Assembly: GCF_900116905.1 (NCBI RefSeq)
Contig: NZ_FPCG01000002.1
Location: forward strand, 310,001 to 374,000
Origin: Micrococcus terreus
GTDB taxonomy: Bacteria; Actinomycetota; Actinomycetes; Actinomycetales; Micrococcaceae
Direction of reading: 5' to 3'
DNA: 64,000 nt
In this document: positions 8,295 to 17,537 of the stretch, piece by piece
How positions within the stretch are numbered: position 1 is the first letter of the stretch
Layout of the letters: every line of letters begins with the position of its first letter
Made by a program: the position numbers and the translations under genes
Notes under the pieces: generated by a model
The model's input: the letters and a program-made list of their open reading frames with translations, nothing else
The model's database searches: none
What the model was told of the DNA's origin: nothing

Positions 8295-8960
8295 TCAGGA
8301 CTCGTGCAGCTCCACGCCGGTCCGCTCCTGGACCTGCTCCCGGCTGACACCGGGAGCGGTCTCCACCAGCACCAGACGCGGGTCAGCCTCCGTGCCAGCG
8401 ACGTCGATCACCGCCAGATCGGTGATGATCCGATCCACCACACCCTTGCCGGTGAGGGGCAGGGTGCAGCTGGGCAGGATCTTGGGGCTGCCGTCCTTGG
8501 CGCAGTGGTCCATCAGCACGATCACCTGGCCGGCTCCGTGGACCAGGTCCATGGCGCCACCCATGCCCTTGACCATCTTGCCCGGGACCATCCAGTTGGC
8601 CAGATCTCCGGTGGCCGAGACCTGCATGGCACCCAGGACGGCCACATCGATCTTGCCGCCGCGGATCATCCCGAACGAGGTGGCCGAATCGAAGAACGAG
8701 GCACCTGGCAGGACGGTCACGGTCTCCTTGCCGGCGTTGATCAGATCCGGGTCCACTGCCGACTCCTCCGGATAGGGTCCCACGCCCAGGATCCCGTTCT
8801 CGGACTGCAGCACCACGGTGCGCCCCTCCGGGATGTGATTCGGGATCAGCGTGGGCATGCCGATGCCCAGGTTGACGTAGGCGCCGTCCGGCAGCTCCTG
8901 CGCGGCCCGTGCGGCCATCTGGTCCCGGCTCCATCCGGTCTGCTGCGTCTGCTCGGTCAT
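8295..8960 (-). CDS. 3-oxoacid CoA-transferase subunit B
   Basis: 221 residues. Beta subunit of a CoA-transferase of the SCOT/AtoA/PcaJ type. The catalytic glutamate is in the SENG motif ([10 protein letters not shown]54), and the N-terminal [13 protein letters not shown] is diagnostic of the family. It transfers CoA from succinyl-CoA (or acetyl-CoA) to acetoacetate. It is preceded by the A subunit with a one-base overlap (TAATG), as expected for a stoichiometric complex. Neighbouring 3-hydroxybutyrate dehydrogenase and thiolase make acetoacetate the likely substrate rather than 3-oxoadipate. Confidence 0.93.
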   Translation of the reverse strand: MTEQTQQTGWSRDQMAARAAQELPDGAYVNLGIGMPTLIPNHIPEGRTVVLQSENGILGVGPYPEESAVDPDLINAGKETVTVLPGASFFDSATSFGMIRGGKIDVAVLGAMQVSATGDLANWMVPGKMVKGMGGAMDLVHGAGQVIVLMDHCAKDGSPKILPSCTLPLTGKGVVDRIITDLAVIDVAGTEADPRLVLVETAPGVSREQVQERTGVELHES

Positions 8961-9754
8961 TACTGCTCCCCTGTCTTCTGGACGGTGCGCTTCTCGATCG
9001 GCTTCTCGATCTCCGTGCCGACCTCCACGATCCGGTGCACGAACACGCCGGGCAGATGGACCTCGTCCGGGTCGATCTCCCCGGGTTCCACGAGCTCCTC
9101 GACCTGGGCGATGCAGATCCGCCCGGCCATGGCCACCGGCGGGGAGAACTGCCGGGCGGCCTTGTTGAAGACCAGGTTGCCGTGACGGTCGCCTCGCAGG
9201 GCATGCACCAGCGCGTAGTCCGTGACGATGGACTCCTCCAGCACGTACTGCTGCTCCTGCTGGTCCCGGGCCGGCCCCGGAGTGAAGGCGCGCACATCCT
9301 TGGGTGAGGAGGCCTTCACCACGTTGCCTGCGTCGTCGTACCTCATGGGCAGGCCGCCCTCGGCCACCTGGGTGCCCACACCGGAGCGGGTGTAGAAGGC
9401 GGCGATGCCGGACCCGCCGGCACGCATCTTCTCGGCCAGGGTCCCCTGCGGCACCAGTTCGACCTCGAGCTCGCCCTCCAGGTACTGGCGGGCGAACTCC
9501 TTGTTCTCCCCTACATACGAGGAGGTCATCTTGGAGATCCGGCCGGCCGAGAGCAGAATGCCCAGGCCCCAGCCGTCCACACCGCAGTTGTTGGAGACCA
9601 CGCTCAGATCGGAGGCCCCCTGCTCCAGCAGGGCCTCGATCAGCTGGATCGGGTTGCCCGAGAGGCCGAAGCCGGCCACCGCCAGCGAAGCCCCCGTGGG
9701 GATGTCTGCCACCGCTTCAGCGGGGGTGGCGACCGTCTTGTCCAGACTCATCAT
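8960..9754 (-). CDS. 3-oxoacid CoA-transferase subunit A
   Basis: 264 residues, starting [18 protein letters not shown]. Alpha subunit of the CoA-transferase; the glycine-rich [18 protein letters not shown] and the [11 protein letters not shown] loop are typical of ScoA/AtoD/PcaI. An AGAGGA ribosome site lies just ahead of two consecutive ATGs (9754 and 9751); either may be used. A much longer open frame upstream (to 10393) is antisense-like noise through the dehydrogenase gene. It pairs with subunit B immediately downstream. Confidence 0.92.
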   Translation of the reverse strand: MMSLDKTVATPAEAVADIPTGASLAVAGFGLSGNPIQLIEALLEQGASDLSVVSNNCGVDGWGLGILLSAGRISKMTSSYVGENKEFARQYLEGELEVELVPQGTLAEKMRAGGSGIAAFYTRSGVGTQVAEGGLPMRYDDAGNVVKASSPKDVRAFTPGPARDQQEQQYVLEESIVTDYALVHALRGDRHGNLVFNKAARQFSPPVAMAGRICIAQVEELVEPGEIDPDEVHLPGVFVHRIVEVGTEIEKPIEKRTVQKTGEQ

Positions 9755-9807
9755 CGAGTCCTCTCTGTTCGATGGGCGTCGTGCAGGTGCAGGTGGTTCA
9801 GGGTCGG

Positions 9808-10581
9808 TCAGCGCGCCGTCCAGGCCCCGTCCATGGCGTAGGAGGCACCGGTGACCATGCCTGCGTGGTCCGAGGCCAGCCAGGTGGCCAGAGAGGCGAC
9901 CTCGGCCGGCTCCACGAGGCGCTTGACGGGCGAGTTGGCCAGCATGATCTTCTCCAGCACCTCGTCCTCGGGGATGTTGTTGGTGCGGGCCTGATCGGCG
10001 ATCTGCTGCTCCACCAGCGGCGTGCGCACGTAGGAGGGATTGATGCAGTTGGAGGTCACCCCGTGCTCCGCGCCCTCCAGGGCAGCGACCTTGGACAGCC
10101 CCTGCAGACCGTGCTTGGCGGTGATGTAGGCGCTCTTGAACGGGGAGGCCACGAGCCCGTGGATGGAGGAGATGTTGATGATCCGGCCGAAGCCGCGCTC
10201 GTACATGCCCGGCAGCACCGCCCGCATCAGCAGGAAGGGGGCCTCGAGCATCAGTCGGTTGATGAACCGCCAGTTCTCCGGATCGAACTCGTGGATGGGG
10301 GCAATCCGCTGGATCCCGGCGTTGTTGACCAGGATGTCCGCATTCAGGCTGATCTCCTCCAGGGCGGCAGTGTCGGACAGGTCGGCGACCCACGCCGTGC
10401 CCCCGATCTGCTGGGCCAGGCTCTCGGCGGCCTCCTGGTTGATGTCCGCCACAGTCACGGTGGCGCCTTCGGCAGCGAAGGCACGCGCCGTGGCCTCGCC
10501 GATGCCGGATGCCGCGCCGGTGACGATGGCCGTGCGTCCGGCCAAGGATCCGGCGGACCTCTCGCTCTGCTGTGCGTTCAT
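9808..10581 (-). CDS. 3-hydroxybutyrate dehydrogenase (short-chain dehydrogenase)
   Basis: 257 residues. SDR fold with the cofactor motif TGAASGIG (about 21-28), NNAG, and catalytic Ser/Tyr-x-x-x-Lys (ISSIHG and SAYITAKHG). The segment AKHGLQGLSKVAALEGAEHG and the C-terminal NSPVKRLVEP are typical of D-3-hydroxybutyrate dehydrogenases, which oxidise 3-hydroxybutyrate to acetoacetate with NAD. The start at 10581 (MNAQQSERSAG) follows a GAGGA site. It sits between thiolase and CoA-transferase, which agrees with ketone-body use. Confidence 0.88.
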   Translation of the reverse strand: MNAQQSERSAGSLAGRTAIVTGAASGIGEATARAFAAEGATVTVADINQEAAESLAQQIGGTAWVADLSDTAALEEISLNADILVNNAGIQRIAPIHEFDPENWRFINRLMLEAPFLLMRAVLPGMYERGFGRIINISSIHGLVASPFKSAYITAKHGLQGLSKVAALEGAEHGVTSNCINPSYVRTPLVEQQIADQARTNNIPEDEVLEKIMLANSPVKRLVEPAEVASLATWLASDHAGMVTGASYAMDGAWTAR

Positions 10582-10637
10582 CTGGTGTTCCTCTCGATTC
10601 AGGTTCTGCAGGGTGAGACGGTGCTGGGCACAGCGGC

Positions 10638-11867
10638 TCAGCGGCTCAGCAGCAGGGCGTCGCCCTGACCGCCGCCGCCGCACAGGGAGACCGCGGAACG
10701 GCCGGTGCCTCGGCGGGAGAGCTCCAGGGCCGCGGTCAGCACCAGTCGTGCGCCGGAGGCGCCGATGGGATGACCCAGAGCGATCGCCCCGCCGTGGATG
10801 TTCGTCTTCTCCAGCGGATAGTCCAGGTCGGCCAGTGACTGGCAGGCCACGGCGCCGAAGGCCTCGTTGATCTCGATGAAGTCCAGGTCCTGCACGGCCC
10901 AACCGGCCTTCTCCACGGCGGCCTGGATGGCCCGGGACGGCTGGGAGTGCAGGGAGGAGTCCGGACCGGCCACCTGACCAGCCGCTCCGATGGTGGCCAG
11001 CACGCTCAGCCCGTTGGCCTCGGCGTAGGCACGGGAGGTCACGACGACGGCCGCGGCACCATCGGTGAGCGGCGAGGAGTTCCCGGCCGTGATGGTTCCG
11101 GACGCGTCCTTCGCGAAGGCCGCACGCAGTCTGCCGAGGGACTCCACGGTGGTGTCCGGGCGGACCCCCTCATCCTCGGCGACGGTCACCGGATCACCCT
11201 TGCGCTGCGGGATCTCCACGGGGACGATCTCCTCGGCGAACACGCCTGCGGCCTGAGCCTGTGCGGCACGCTGGTGCGAGGAGGCGGCGACCTCGTCCTG
11301 ACCGGTGCGGTCCAGCTTCAGCTCGGCGTTGCCCTCTTCGGTGAGCTCGCCCATGGCCTGCCCGGTCAGGGCATCGGTGAGGCCGTCATGCGCCACGGAG
11401 TCGATCAGGCCCACGGTGCCGTACTTGTGGCCGCTGCGGGAGCCGGGCAGCACATGCGGCGCGTTGGTCATGGACTCCTGACCGCCGGCGATCACCACGG
11501 AGGCCTCACCCAGGCGAATCAACCGGGCGGCATCGATCACGGCGGTCAGTCCGGACAGGCACACCTTGTTGATGGTGATGGCCGGGACGTCCCAGCCGAT
11601 GCCGGCCCCCAGGGCCGACTGGCGGGCGGGGTTCTGGCCACAGCCAGCCTGGACCACCTGGCCCATGATCACGGTGTCCACCGCGGAGACGTCCACACCG
11701 GAGCGTTCGATCGCGCCGCGGATGGCATGGGCACCGAGGTCGGTGGCCTGCAGGGATGCCTGTCCGCCCATCAGTCGGGTGAAGGGGGTGCGGGCGCCGC
11801 CGACGATCACCGCGTCCTGCGGAGAGGTCTGGGCGGCGCTGGAAGCGGTGTCTGCGTGGGTGCTCAT
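10638..11867 (-). CDS. Acetyl-CoA acetyltransferase (thiolase)
   Basis: 409 residues. Thiolase with nucleophile C103 ([10 protein letters not shown]), catalytic H366 ([11 protein letters not shown]) and C396 (SLCGGGGQG), plus NEAFGAV. In this operon it would split acetoacetyl-CoA into two acetyl-CoA, the last step of 3-hydroxybutyrate and acetoacetate breakdown. Length and motifs are complete. It is the first gene after the permease, with a 111-bp gap containing a short GTCCA/TGGAC inverted repeat. Confidence 0.95.
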   Translation of the reverse strand: MSTHADTASSAAQTSPQDAVIVGGARTPFTRLMGGQASLQATDLGAHAIRGAIERSGVDVSAVDTVIMGQVVQAGCGQNPARQSALGAGIGWDVPAITINKVCLSGLTAVIDAARLIRLGEASVVIAGGQESMTNAPHVLPGSRSGHKYGTVGLIDSVAHDGLTDALTGQAMGELTEEGNAELKLDRTGQDEVAASSHQRAAQAQAAGVFAEEIVPVEIPQRKGDPVTVAEDEGVRPDTTVESLGRLRAAFAKDASGTITAGNSSPLTDGAAAVVVTSRAYAEANGLSVLATIGAAGQVAGPDSSLHSQPSRAIQAAVEKAGWAVQDLDFIEINEAFGAVACQSLADLDYPLEKTNIHGGAIALGHPIGASGARLVLTAALELSRRGTGRSAVSLCGGGGQGDALLLSR

Positions 11868-11978
11868 GGGTGGTGCTCCTGACTACGAGGGTGGTCGGCG
11901 AGAGGACGGTGCGGGATGGACCGCGTCTTCGTCCACCCTAGGGGCTGGACGGAGACGCGGTCAGCGGGTCCCATCGGC

Positions 11979-13505
11979 TCAGAAGGAGCCGAACAGGGAG
12001 ACCACGCCCACCAGGATGGCCACGGCCAGCACCGGGCCGACGATGGTGACCATGCCGATGTCCTTGTAGGACTGGCGGTGGGTCAGTCCACAGACCAGCA
12101 GCAGGGTCACCACGGCACCGGAGTGCGGCAGGGTGTCCAGGCCGCCGGCGGCCATGGCGGTGAGCCGGTGCATGGCCTCCAGGCTCATGCCCTGGTCCTC
12201 GGCCATGGTGCGCAGCTGGTCTCCGAAGGCGTTGAGCGCGATGGTCATGCCGCCGGAGGAGGAGCCGGTGATCGCGGCGGTCACCGAGGTGGACAGCACC
12301 GAGGTGACCAGCGCATTGCCGCCCACGTTGAACACGGCGTCGCGGACCACGGCGAAGGCGGCCACCGAGGCGACGACGGCTCCATAGCCGACCTCTGAGG
12401 CGGTGGAGAAGATCGGCAGCATGGCGCCCTTGACGCCCTCGGTGAAGCCGGACTTCAGAGTGCCCAGGTTCTTGGCGTTCAGGGCCAGGACCACCAGGAT
12501 GGCCACGATCAGCGCGATGATGACCGCCCAGATGCCCGCGCGGTTGGACAGGGCGATCCCGCCGAACTTCTCCTCCTGCAGGTAGGACCACTCCAGCCGA
12601 GGGAAGATCAGCAGGGTGCAGGCGAAGTTGACCGCGATCACGGCGACCAGCGGCAGGAATGGTTCCACGGCGTTGCGGGGCTGCAGCAGGGCCGTGGTGG
12701 GGGCCGAGGCCGGGACAGGGGCGTCCTTCTCCTGGGTCTCCACCGTGCCACCGGACCGCTCACGCTGCGGCGAGGTGCCGCCGTCGGGATCTGCTGCCGA
12801 GGGCTGGGCCTTGCCGCGGCCGAACAGGCCGGACCCGCCACGCTTGGCAGGGATCTCGTCGGAGCCGAAGTGCTCACCGTTGCGCATCAGGGAGGAGCGG
12901 CGGTACTCGAGCCAGGCCATGCCGAAGCCCAGGATGATCAGGGTGCCCACCACACCGACTCCGGGCGCCGCGAAGCCGTCCGTGCCGAAGAACTGACCGG
13001 GGATGATGTTCTGCACCTGGGGTGAGCCCGGCAGGGCGGTCATGGTGAAGGTGAAGATGCCCAGGGCGATGGTGCCCGGGATCAGCCGCTTGGGGATGTC
13101 CGCCACGCGGAAGAGCTCCCGGGCCAGCGGGAACATCACGAAGGCGACCACGAACAGGCTGATGCCGCCGTAGGTCATCAGGGCCGAGGTCAGCACGGTG
13201 GCCAGCAGGGCGCTGCGGGCGCCGAGGCGGCGGGCCACCGATCGGGCGATGCTCTCGGCGTAGCCGGTGATGGTCATCAGGATGCCGAAGATGGCGCCGA
13301 GCAGGAACACCGGGAAGTAGTTCCCGACGAATCCGGCCAGCGCCGGCATGAAGATCTCGGTGTAGGAGGCCAACAGGGGTGCGCCGGAGAAGACCAGGGC
13401 GACGACGGAGGCGATGGGTGCTGCGATCACCACGGGCATGCCACGGTAGGCAAGGGTGATGAGCAGCACGAGGGACAGGATGATGCCGATGATGCCCCAG
13501 AGCAT
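11979..13505 (-). CDS. GntP-family permease, probable 3-hydroxybutyrate importer
   Basis: 508 residues with about 12 hydrophobic segments. The N-terminus (LWGIIGIILSLVLLITLAYRG) and the ITGSSSGGMTIALNAFG and GGLDTLPHSGAVVTLL stretches match the GntP/ArsB-like gluconate and hydroxy-acid permeases. A hydrophilic loop of about 70 residues (Gly/Ser/Pro-rich, near 225-300) interrupts the middle. Some GntP members lie next to bdhA genes and import 3-hydroxybutyrate; the operon context supports that here, but the substrate is inferred. The start at 13505 has GAGGAG eight bases upstream; the longer frame to 13616 is not supported. Confidence 0.85.
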   Translation of the reverse strand: MLWGIIGIILSLVLLITLAYRGMPVVIAAPIASVVALVFSGAPLLASYTEIFMPALAGFVGNYFPVFLLGAIFGILMTITGYAESIARSVARRLGARSALLATVLTSALMTYGGISLFVVAFVMFPLARELFRVADIPKRLIPGTIALGIFTFTMTALPGSPQVQNIIPGQFFGTDGFAAPGVGVVGTLIILGFGMAWLEYRRSSLMRNGEHFGSDEIPAKRGGSGLFGRGKAQPSAADPDGGTSPQRERSGGTVETQEKDAPVPASAPTTALLQPRNAVEPFLPLVAVIAVNFACTLLIFPRLEWSYLQEEKFGGIALSNRAGIWAVIIALIVAILVVLALNAKNLGTLKSGFTEGVKGAMLPIFSTASEVGYGAVVASVAAFAVVRDAVFNVGGNALVTSVLSTSVTAAITGSSSGGMTIALNAFGDQLRTMAEDQGMSLEAMHRLTAMAAGGLDTLPHSGAVVTLLLVCGLTHRQSYKDIGMVTIVGPVLAVAILVGVVSLFGSF

Positions 13506-13642
13506 GGGCGATTCTCCTCGGGTGCGGTGCGGCAGGCCGACTGACGGCACTGCGGGGATGATGTTCTCCCCCAGCATGTCCTGCCGCTGTGATCCATGCC
13601 ACGTGCTCAGGTTCAAGCGTCGGCAAGCGTTTTCGTAGCTGG

Positions 13643-14830
13643 CTACAACGCCTGCGGCGTTGACGCCGTCCCGGACCCGGCGCCGGACCCGGCGGCGGCC
13701 ACCACCCAGGAGAGTTCGAACAGCGTGTCCAGGTCCTGCAGGCTGGCCTCCAGCAGGTCCTCCAGTCGGCGCAGCCGATAGCGCAGGGTGTTCACGTGGA
13801 CCGGGATGGCCGCGGCGGCCCGGGGGATGTTCAGACCGTGCTCCAGGTAGGCAGTGAGCGCCTCGATGATCAGCTCGCCGAAGGCCCCTTCTGCACGCAG
13901 CGGCTCCAGCAGCTGCGCGGTCAGATGGGCGGTGGTCTCGGGACTGGCGGTGATGCCCATCCGCCAGGACAGGCGGGAGCGGTCCACCAGTCCGGTGAAG
14001 CCGACCTGCTCGGCCGTCTCCAGGACTCGGGTGGCCACCGCGTAGGACTCGGGCAGGGACTCCAGAGGGACCAGGGGTCCGCGCGCGATGATCAGCTGCT
14101 CGGGTGCGGTGGCGGGATCGGGCTCGCCGATCAGCAGCCCGACGGCTCCGCGGCCCCGGGCGGCGGCCACCAGACGCGCGCCGCCGGCCTCAGCCCAGGC
14201 CATTGCCGGGGTGATCGCGTCCTGATCGCGCCGACGCCGGGCGATCGACAGGGCCCGGACCGGGCTGTCCGTGGGGATCCCGTACAAGTCAGCACCGTGA
14301 CGCAGGTCTGCCGGTGCCACCCCCCGCACCACCACATCCGCCACCCACTGATCCCGGCGCGCGGAGTCCGTGAGAGCGGCGGCGATGTCATGGTCTTGGA
14401 AGACCCGCAGAGCCCGGGCGGAGAACGCATCAGCCAGCCCCCAGAGCAGAGTGCTGAAGGAGAGCACCTCGGCGGCTGGGATCCCGAACCGTGGGGACAG
14501 CTCGAGCAGGTGATGAAGGATCACGGACATGCTGACCCGGAAGCCCGAGAGCACGCTGCCCAGCGGCACCCCCTGCGCCAGCCGTTCGGTGGCCAGCGCC
14601 TCGGCCTCGTCGATCTGCTCGGCGCTCGGGGCCCGGCCATCCAGGATGGTGCGGATGCTCAAGGTGATGTTGCGGCGCACCGAGGCCTGGATCGACTCAG
14701 TGGGCACTCCCCCGTACCCGGGGACGGTGGCCAGCATGGTCTGGACGGTCTCCACCACGATCGACTCATCCGACTCCAGCTCTGCCACCAGCGCGTGGAT
14801 GGCCTCGGCGTCCTGTCCTGCGGCGTTCAT
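13643..14830 (-). CDS. PucR/CdaR-type transcriptional regulator
   Basis: 395 residues. The C-terminal helix-turn-helix 30 domain is clear (about 325-380: AAAAIPVHVNTLRYRLRRLE, followed by LEASLQDLDTLFELSWVV). The rest resembles the GGDEF-like/PucR middle region. Such regulators respond to small metabolites and usually activate the adjacent catabolic genes. It is directly upstream of the permease on the same strand (137-bp gap), so it likely controls the ketone-body operon; the gap is where operator and promoter are expected. Inducer unknown. Confidence 0.85.
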   Translation of the reverse strand: MNAAGQDAEAIHALVAELESDESIVVETVQTMLATVPGYGGVPTESIQASVRRNITLSIRTILDGRAPSAEQIDEAEALATERLAQGVPLGSVLSGFRVSMSVILHHLLELSPRFGIPAAEVLSFSTLLWGLADAFSARALRVFQDHDIAAALTDSARRDQWVADVVVRGVAPADLRHGADLYGIPTDSPVRALSIARRRRDQDAITPAMAWAEAGGARLVAAARGRGAVGLLIGEPDPATAPEQLIIARGPLVPLESLPESYAVATRVLETAEQVGFTGLVDRSRLSWRMGITASPETTAHLTAQLLEPLRAEGAFGELIIEALTAYLEHGLNIPRAAAAIPVHVNTLRYRLRRLEDLLEASLQDLDTLFELSWVVAAAGSGAGSGTASTPQAL

Positions 14831-14835
14831 GGGGC

Positions 14836-15421
14836 CTACCGTACCGGGCGCTCCCCCCCGGCCCGCTGTGAGTCCTGCCGTGGCCCATCCAGCTCGGCCC
14901 GCACCCGTTCTGCCACCGCCTGGGCTCCGGCCTGGGCCATCAGGATCGTGTCATGGTTGGTCTCCGGCACCACGTGCACTCTCATCTGCACGGCCAGAGC
15001 GGGGACCTGTCCCCTCCACTGCTCCAGGTAAGCCGGTGTGTACAGCCCGGGCTCCTCGTGGGCCAGAACGGCCGGACCACAGCAGGGTGGTGGGCACCTG
15101 GAGTCCTTCGAGTGCGGCCAACAGCGATCCGCCGCCCTGCAGCTCCGCGGTGTCCTGGGCCATAGCCTCATACCGGGTGGACGGACGGAACGCGGTGGCC
15201 GGGTCCTCCGGGGCCACCGGGTCCAGGTCGTAGCCGATGTAGTCCTCCATCAGCGGGGTCCACGGCCCCTGGAAGGCGGGGTGGTGCTGCCAGAACGCCC
15301 GGTACTCGTCCACGCCGTCGAAGGTCATGGCCAGCCGTTCGGCGGCCGGGCCCAGGACGGCCTGGACCATCTGGTCCGGGTCCAGTCCCTCCGGGACCTT
15401 CAGTGGGACATCAAACGGCAC
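14836..15421 (-). pseudogene. Truncated, frameshifted alpha/beta hydrolase
   Basis: Two overlapping frames together resemble the C-terminal half of an alpha/beta hydrolase. Frame one (GTG at 15421) gives a cap-like region rich in Trp/His and ends in LQVPTTLLWSG; the continuation AVLAHEEPGLYTPAYLEQW is found in another frame from about 15075, ending with VPETNHDTILMAQ, the expected catalytic His region. A one- or two-base indel near 15075 therefore breaks the gene. The N-terminal half with the nucleophile elbow is absent: an in-frame stop lies just before 15421, and the base composition changes there. It was probably cut by the rearrangement that brought in the IS elements. Confidence 0.75.
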
Positions 15422-15501
15422 CCGTCCCGCTGATCAGGAACGGACGCCACACCATGTCACTTGAAAGAGAACAACAACATTTCAGATGACAGGCAAGAAA
15501 G

Positions 15502-15699
15502 TCATCGATTCACCCAGTGGTCTACGGAAATAACGCAAACGGATACAGCACTGAGCGCGACACCGAGTAGTGCCGCATTCGTCCACGCAACATCCCACGG
15601 CATTCCCGTCAGACTGAATACTGCACCTGATGCCACTACGGCAGCCGCCGGCGCAAGAACGGCAAATAAGAAACCCAGCCTCAATGAAGTGGGTCGCAT
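15502..15699 (-). CDS. Small two-helix membrane protein
   Basis: 65 residues starting MRPTSLRLGFLFAVLAP. Two hydrophobic segments (about 9-31 and 39-57), basic N-terminus and a polar end (SVDHWVNR). A strong GAGGAGG site stands six bases ahead of the ATG at 15697-15699, which is the main support that it is real. It lies in an AT-richer patch between a broken hydrolase and an IS110 element, so it may be acquired DNA. Family and function are unknown. Confidence 0.5.
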   Translation of the reverse strand: MRPTSLRLGFLFAVLAPAAAVVASGAVFSLTGMPWDVAWTNAALLGVALSAVSVCVISVDHWVNR

Positions 15700-15784
15700 G
15701 TGCACCTCCTCGGTAAGACCCGATCCTGTGCAAAATCACTCTTCCACAATTTCCACCTATGGAATGGCGCTGAATCGCCTGTAA

Positions 15785-16080
15785 GTGTTGGTGGTGGCTG
15801 GCCTGGGGCTGGCTGGCAGGGTTGGCGCTAGTCACTCGGTGCTCGTTGTGACTCCTGAAGCGTCTGACCCCGTGTGGGTGTCATACCCGGGATCTGTCCA
15901 GCGGGCGCGGGGTGCCGGCGCCGACCCTGGCCCACAACGATGGCTTGATCAGAAGCATGTCCACCACCGGGATTGCCGTCTCGGTGGTGTGGCTCATTAC
16001 AGGCCTGCCTCGTCGTGACTTTTCACCCGGGCTGACGCCGGCAACGACGTCCAGCCCGAACAGTTGAGAAGGAGCATCGC
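15785..16080 (+). ncRNA. IS110 non-coding left end, candidate bridge RNA region
   Basis: About 300 bases without a credible protein. It holds hairpins expected of a structured RNA: an 11-bp stem (15962-15972 with 15979-15989, six-base loop TTGCCG) and a 7-bp stem closing a larger loop (16028-16034 with 16052-16058). IS110-group elements are known to transcribe a bridge RNA from the long non-coding end upstream of the recombinase; position, length and folding fit, but guide loops cannot be assigned without the ends and the donor/target sequence. Confidence 0.4.
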
Positions 16081-17166
16081 ATGTCCAGTCTGCCTGCCAC
16101 GGTGGCCGAGACCTACCGCTACATCGTCGGGGTCGACACCCACGCCGCGACTCATAGCTACGCCATCGTATGCGCGCCGAATGGTGCGTTGATCGATCAG
16201 GCGAGCTTCCCGACGACCCCGGCGGGCCTTCGTCGCGCCCGGGACTGGATCGGCCGTCGGACGGGCGGTGATCTCGACGGCGTGCTGGTTGCTGCCGAAG
16301 GCACCGGCTCCTATGGAGCGGTGTTGGGCGATGTGCTCGAAGAAGCTGGCTACCGGGTCGTGGAAGCTCCCGCCCCTAGCCGTGTACGCGGTCAGGGCAA
16401 GACCGACGAGCTTGACGCAGTACTGGCGGCCCGATCAACTCTCGTTCTTGAGATGACGAAGCTGCGCGACCGTCGCGCTGGTCAGGCGCACACCGCACTG
16501 CAGGTCCTCACCGGCGCACGCGATCACCTGAACATCGAGCGGCTGCGATGCATCAACGCCCTCACCGCGCGGGTCCGTGGCCATGACCTGGGCATCGACG
16601 CACGCCGAGCGTTGACAACCGAGCAGATCAGCACCATCGCGGGCTGGCGTAGCCGTGAGGAGGATCTGGGGGCCGCGACGGCTCGCGCCGAGGCCGTCCG
16701 CCTGGCCAAGCGGGTTCTCGCCCTGGATGTCGAGCTTGCCCAGAACCGAACAGAGATCACCGGGCTCGTTGCCGCGGAGGCCTCCGAACTCCTTGAGCTG
16801 CCCGGCATCGGTGCGATCACCGCTGCCGTCATCCTCACGGTCTGGTCACACCCCGGACGCATTCGCAGCGAGGCCGCCTTCGCGAAGATCGCGGGCACCA
16901 GTCCCATCCCGGCGTCCTCGGGCAATACTGTGCGGCACAGGCTCAACCGTGGCGGGGACCGCCGGCTCAACCGGGCGCTCAACACGATTGTGCTCACCCG
17001 GATGCGCACCGCCCCAGCAACCCGGGCCTACATCGACCGGCGCCTGGCCGAGGGCAAGACTGCCAAGGAAATCCGTCGCTGCCTCAAGCGCTACGTCGCG
17101 CGACAGATTTTCCGCACCCTAACCGCAGCCCATCGAACACAGGACGAGGTCCCCGCAACCGCTTGA
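16081..17166 (+). CDS. IS110-family transposase (DEDD recombinase)
   Basis: 361 residues, full length for the family. The N-terminal RuvC-like domain carries D19 (GVDTHAATH), E73 (VAAEGTGSYG), D109 and D112 (GKTDELDA), the DEDD set. The C-terminal Tnp_20 domain has the helix-hairpin-helix ELPGIGAITAA and the segment PIPASSGNTVRHRLNRGG containing the conserved serine. GAGAAGGAGC precedes the ATG. Such recombinases act with an RNA that pairs with donor and target DNA. No frameshift or stop; presumably active. Confidence 0.95.
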   Translation: MSSLPATVAETYRYIVGVDTHAATHSYAIVCAPNGALIDQASFPTTPAGLRRARDWIGRRTGGDLDGVLVAAEGTGSYGAVLGDVLEEAGYRVVEAPAPSRVRGQGKTDELDAVLAARSTLVLEMTKLRDRRAGQAHTALQVLTGARDHLNIERLRCINALTARVRGHDLGIDARRALTTEQISTIAGWRSREEDLGAATARAEAVRLAKRVLALDVELAQNRTEITGLVAAEASELLELPGIGAITAAVILTVWSHPGRIRSEAAFAKIAGTSPIPASSGNTVRHRLNRGGDRRLNRALNTIVLTRMRTAPATRAYIDRRLAEGKTAKEIRRCLKRYVARQIFRTLTAAHRTQDEVPATA

Positions 17167-17222
17167 CACCACATAGAAGCATCCTGGGTTTCGTTCCGAG
17201 TCTCACCACGGAGAATCGATAC

Positions 17223-17411
17223 GTACCCAGGAAGTTCGATCCTGAGAGTCGCGACCGAACGGTCCGGATGGTCCTCGACCGACAAGCCGCAGAAGTCGGT
17301 CCTAGAGGTGCCCCGATCCGAATCGGGGCTCAGGCCATGGGGTGCGGCCCGGAGGCCCTGTGGAACGAGTGCCACCGAGCGGAGTCGTCGGACTCCGCCT
17401 GGTCGCCATAA
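17223..17411 (+). pseudogene. IS3-family transposase OrfA remnant
   Basis: The frame from 17223 reads PRKFDPESRDRTVRMV and continues with CGPEALWNECHRAES, the recognisable N-terminal helix-turn-helix of IS3-type OrfA proteins. Between these parts the alignment is degenerate and the frame ends at 17411, far short of a complete orfA; no orfB follows. A decayed fragment sitting against the IS110 right end. Confidence 0.6.
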
Positions 17412-17537
17412 CCAGTAACGTGACCCCTCACCGAGTCACAGATCAGCTGTCGCGGATTCGTGCAGCAGACCCGTGTGAGGTATTGGCTTGCCTATTGTGG
17501 CGTGTTCATCGGCTATCGATGCCGAAAGATCAAGAAT

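Larger units (their letters stand above)
15785..17190 (+). mobile_element. IS110-family insertion sequence (ends approximate)
   Basis: Contains a complete IS110-type transposase preceded by about 300 bp of GC-rich, structured non-coding sequence and followed by a short right end. IS110 elements lack clear terminal inverted repeats, so ends are inferred: the left end from the sharp change from AT-richer flank to GC-rich DNA near 15785, the right end from the start of IS3-like sequence after about 17190. Apparently intact. Confidence 0.65.

Noticed and set aside
8960-10393. 477-codon version of CoA-transferase A
   Set aside because: The first 210 codons lie over the dehydrogenase gene in a different frame; a ribosome site and family start support 9754.
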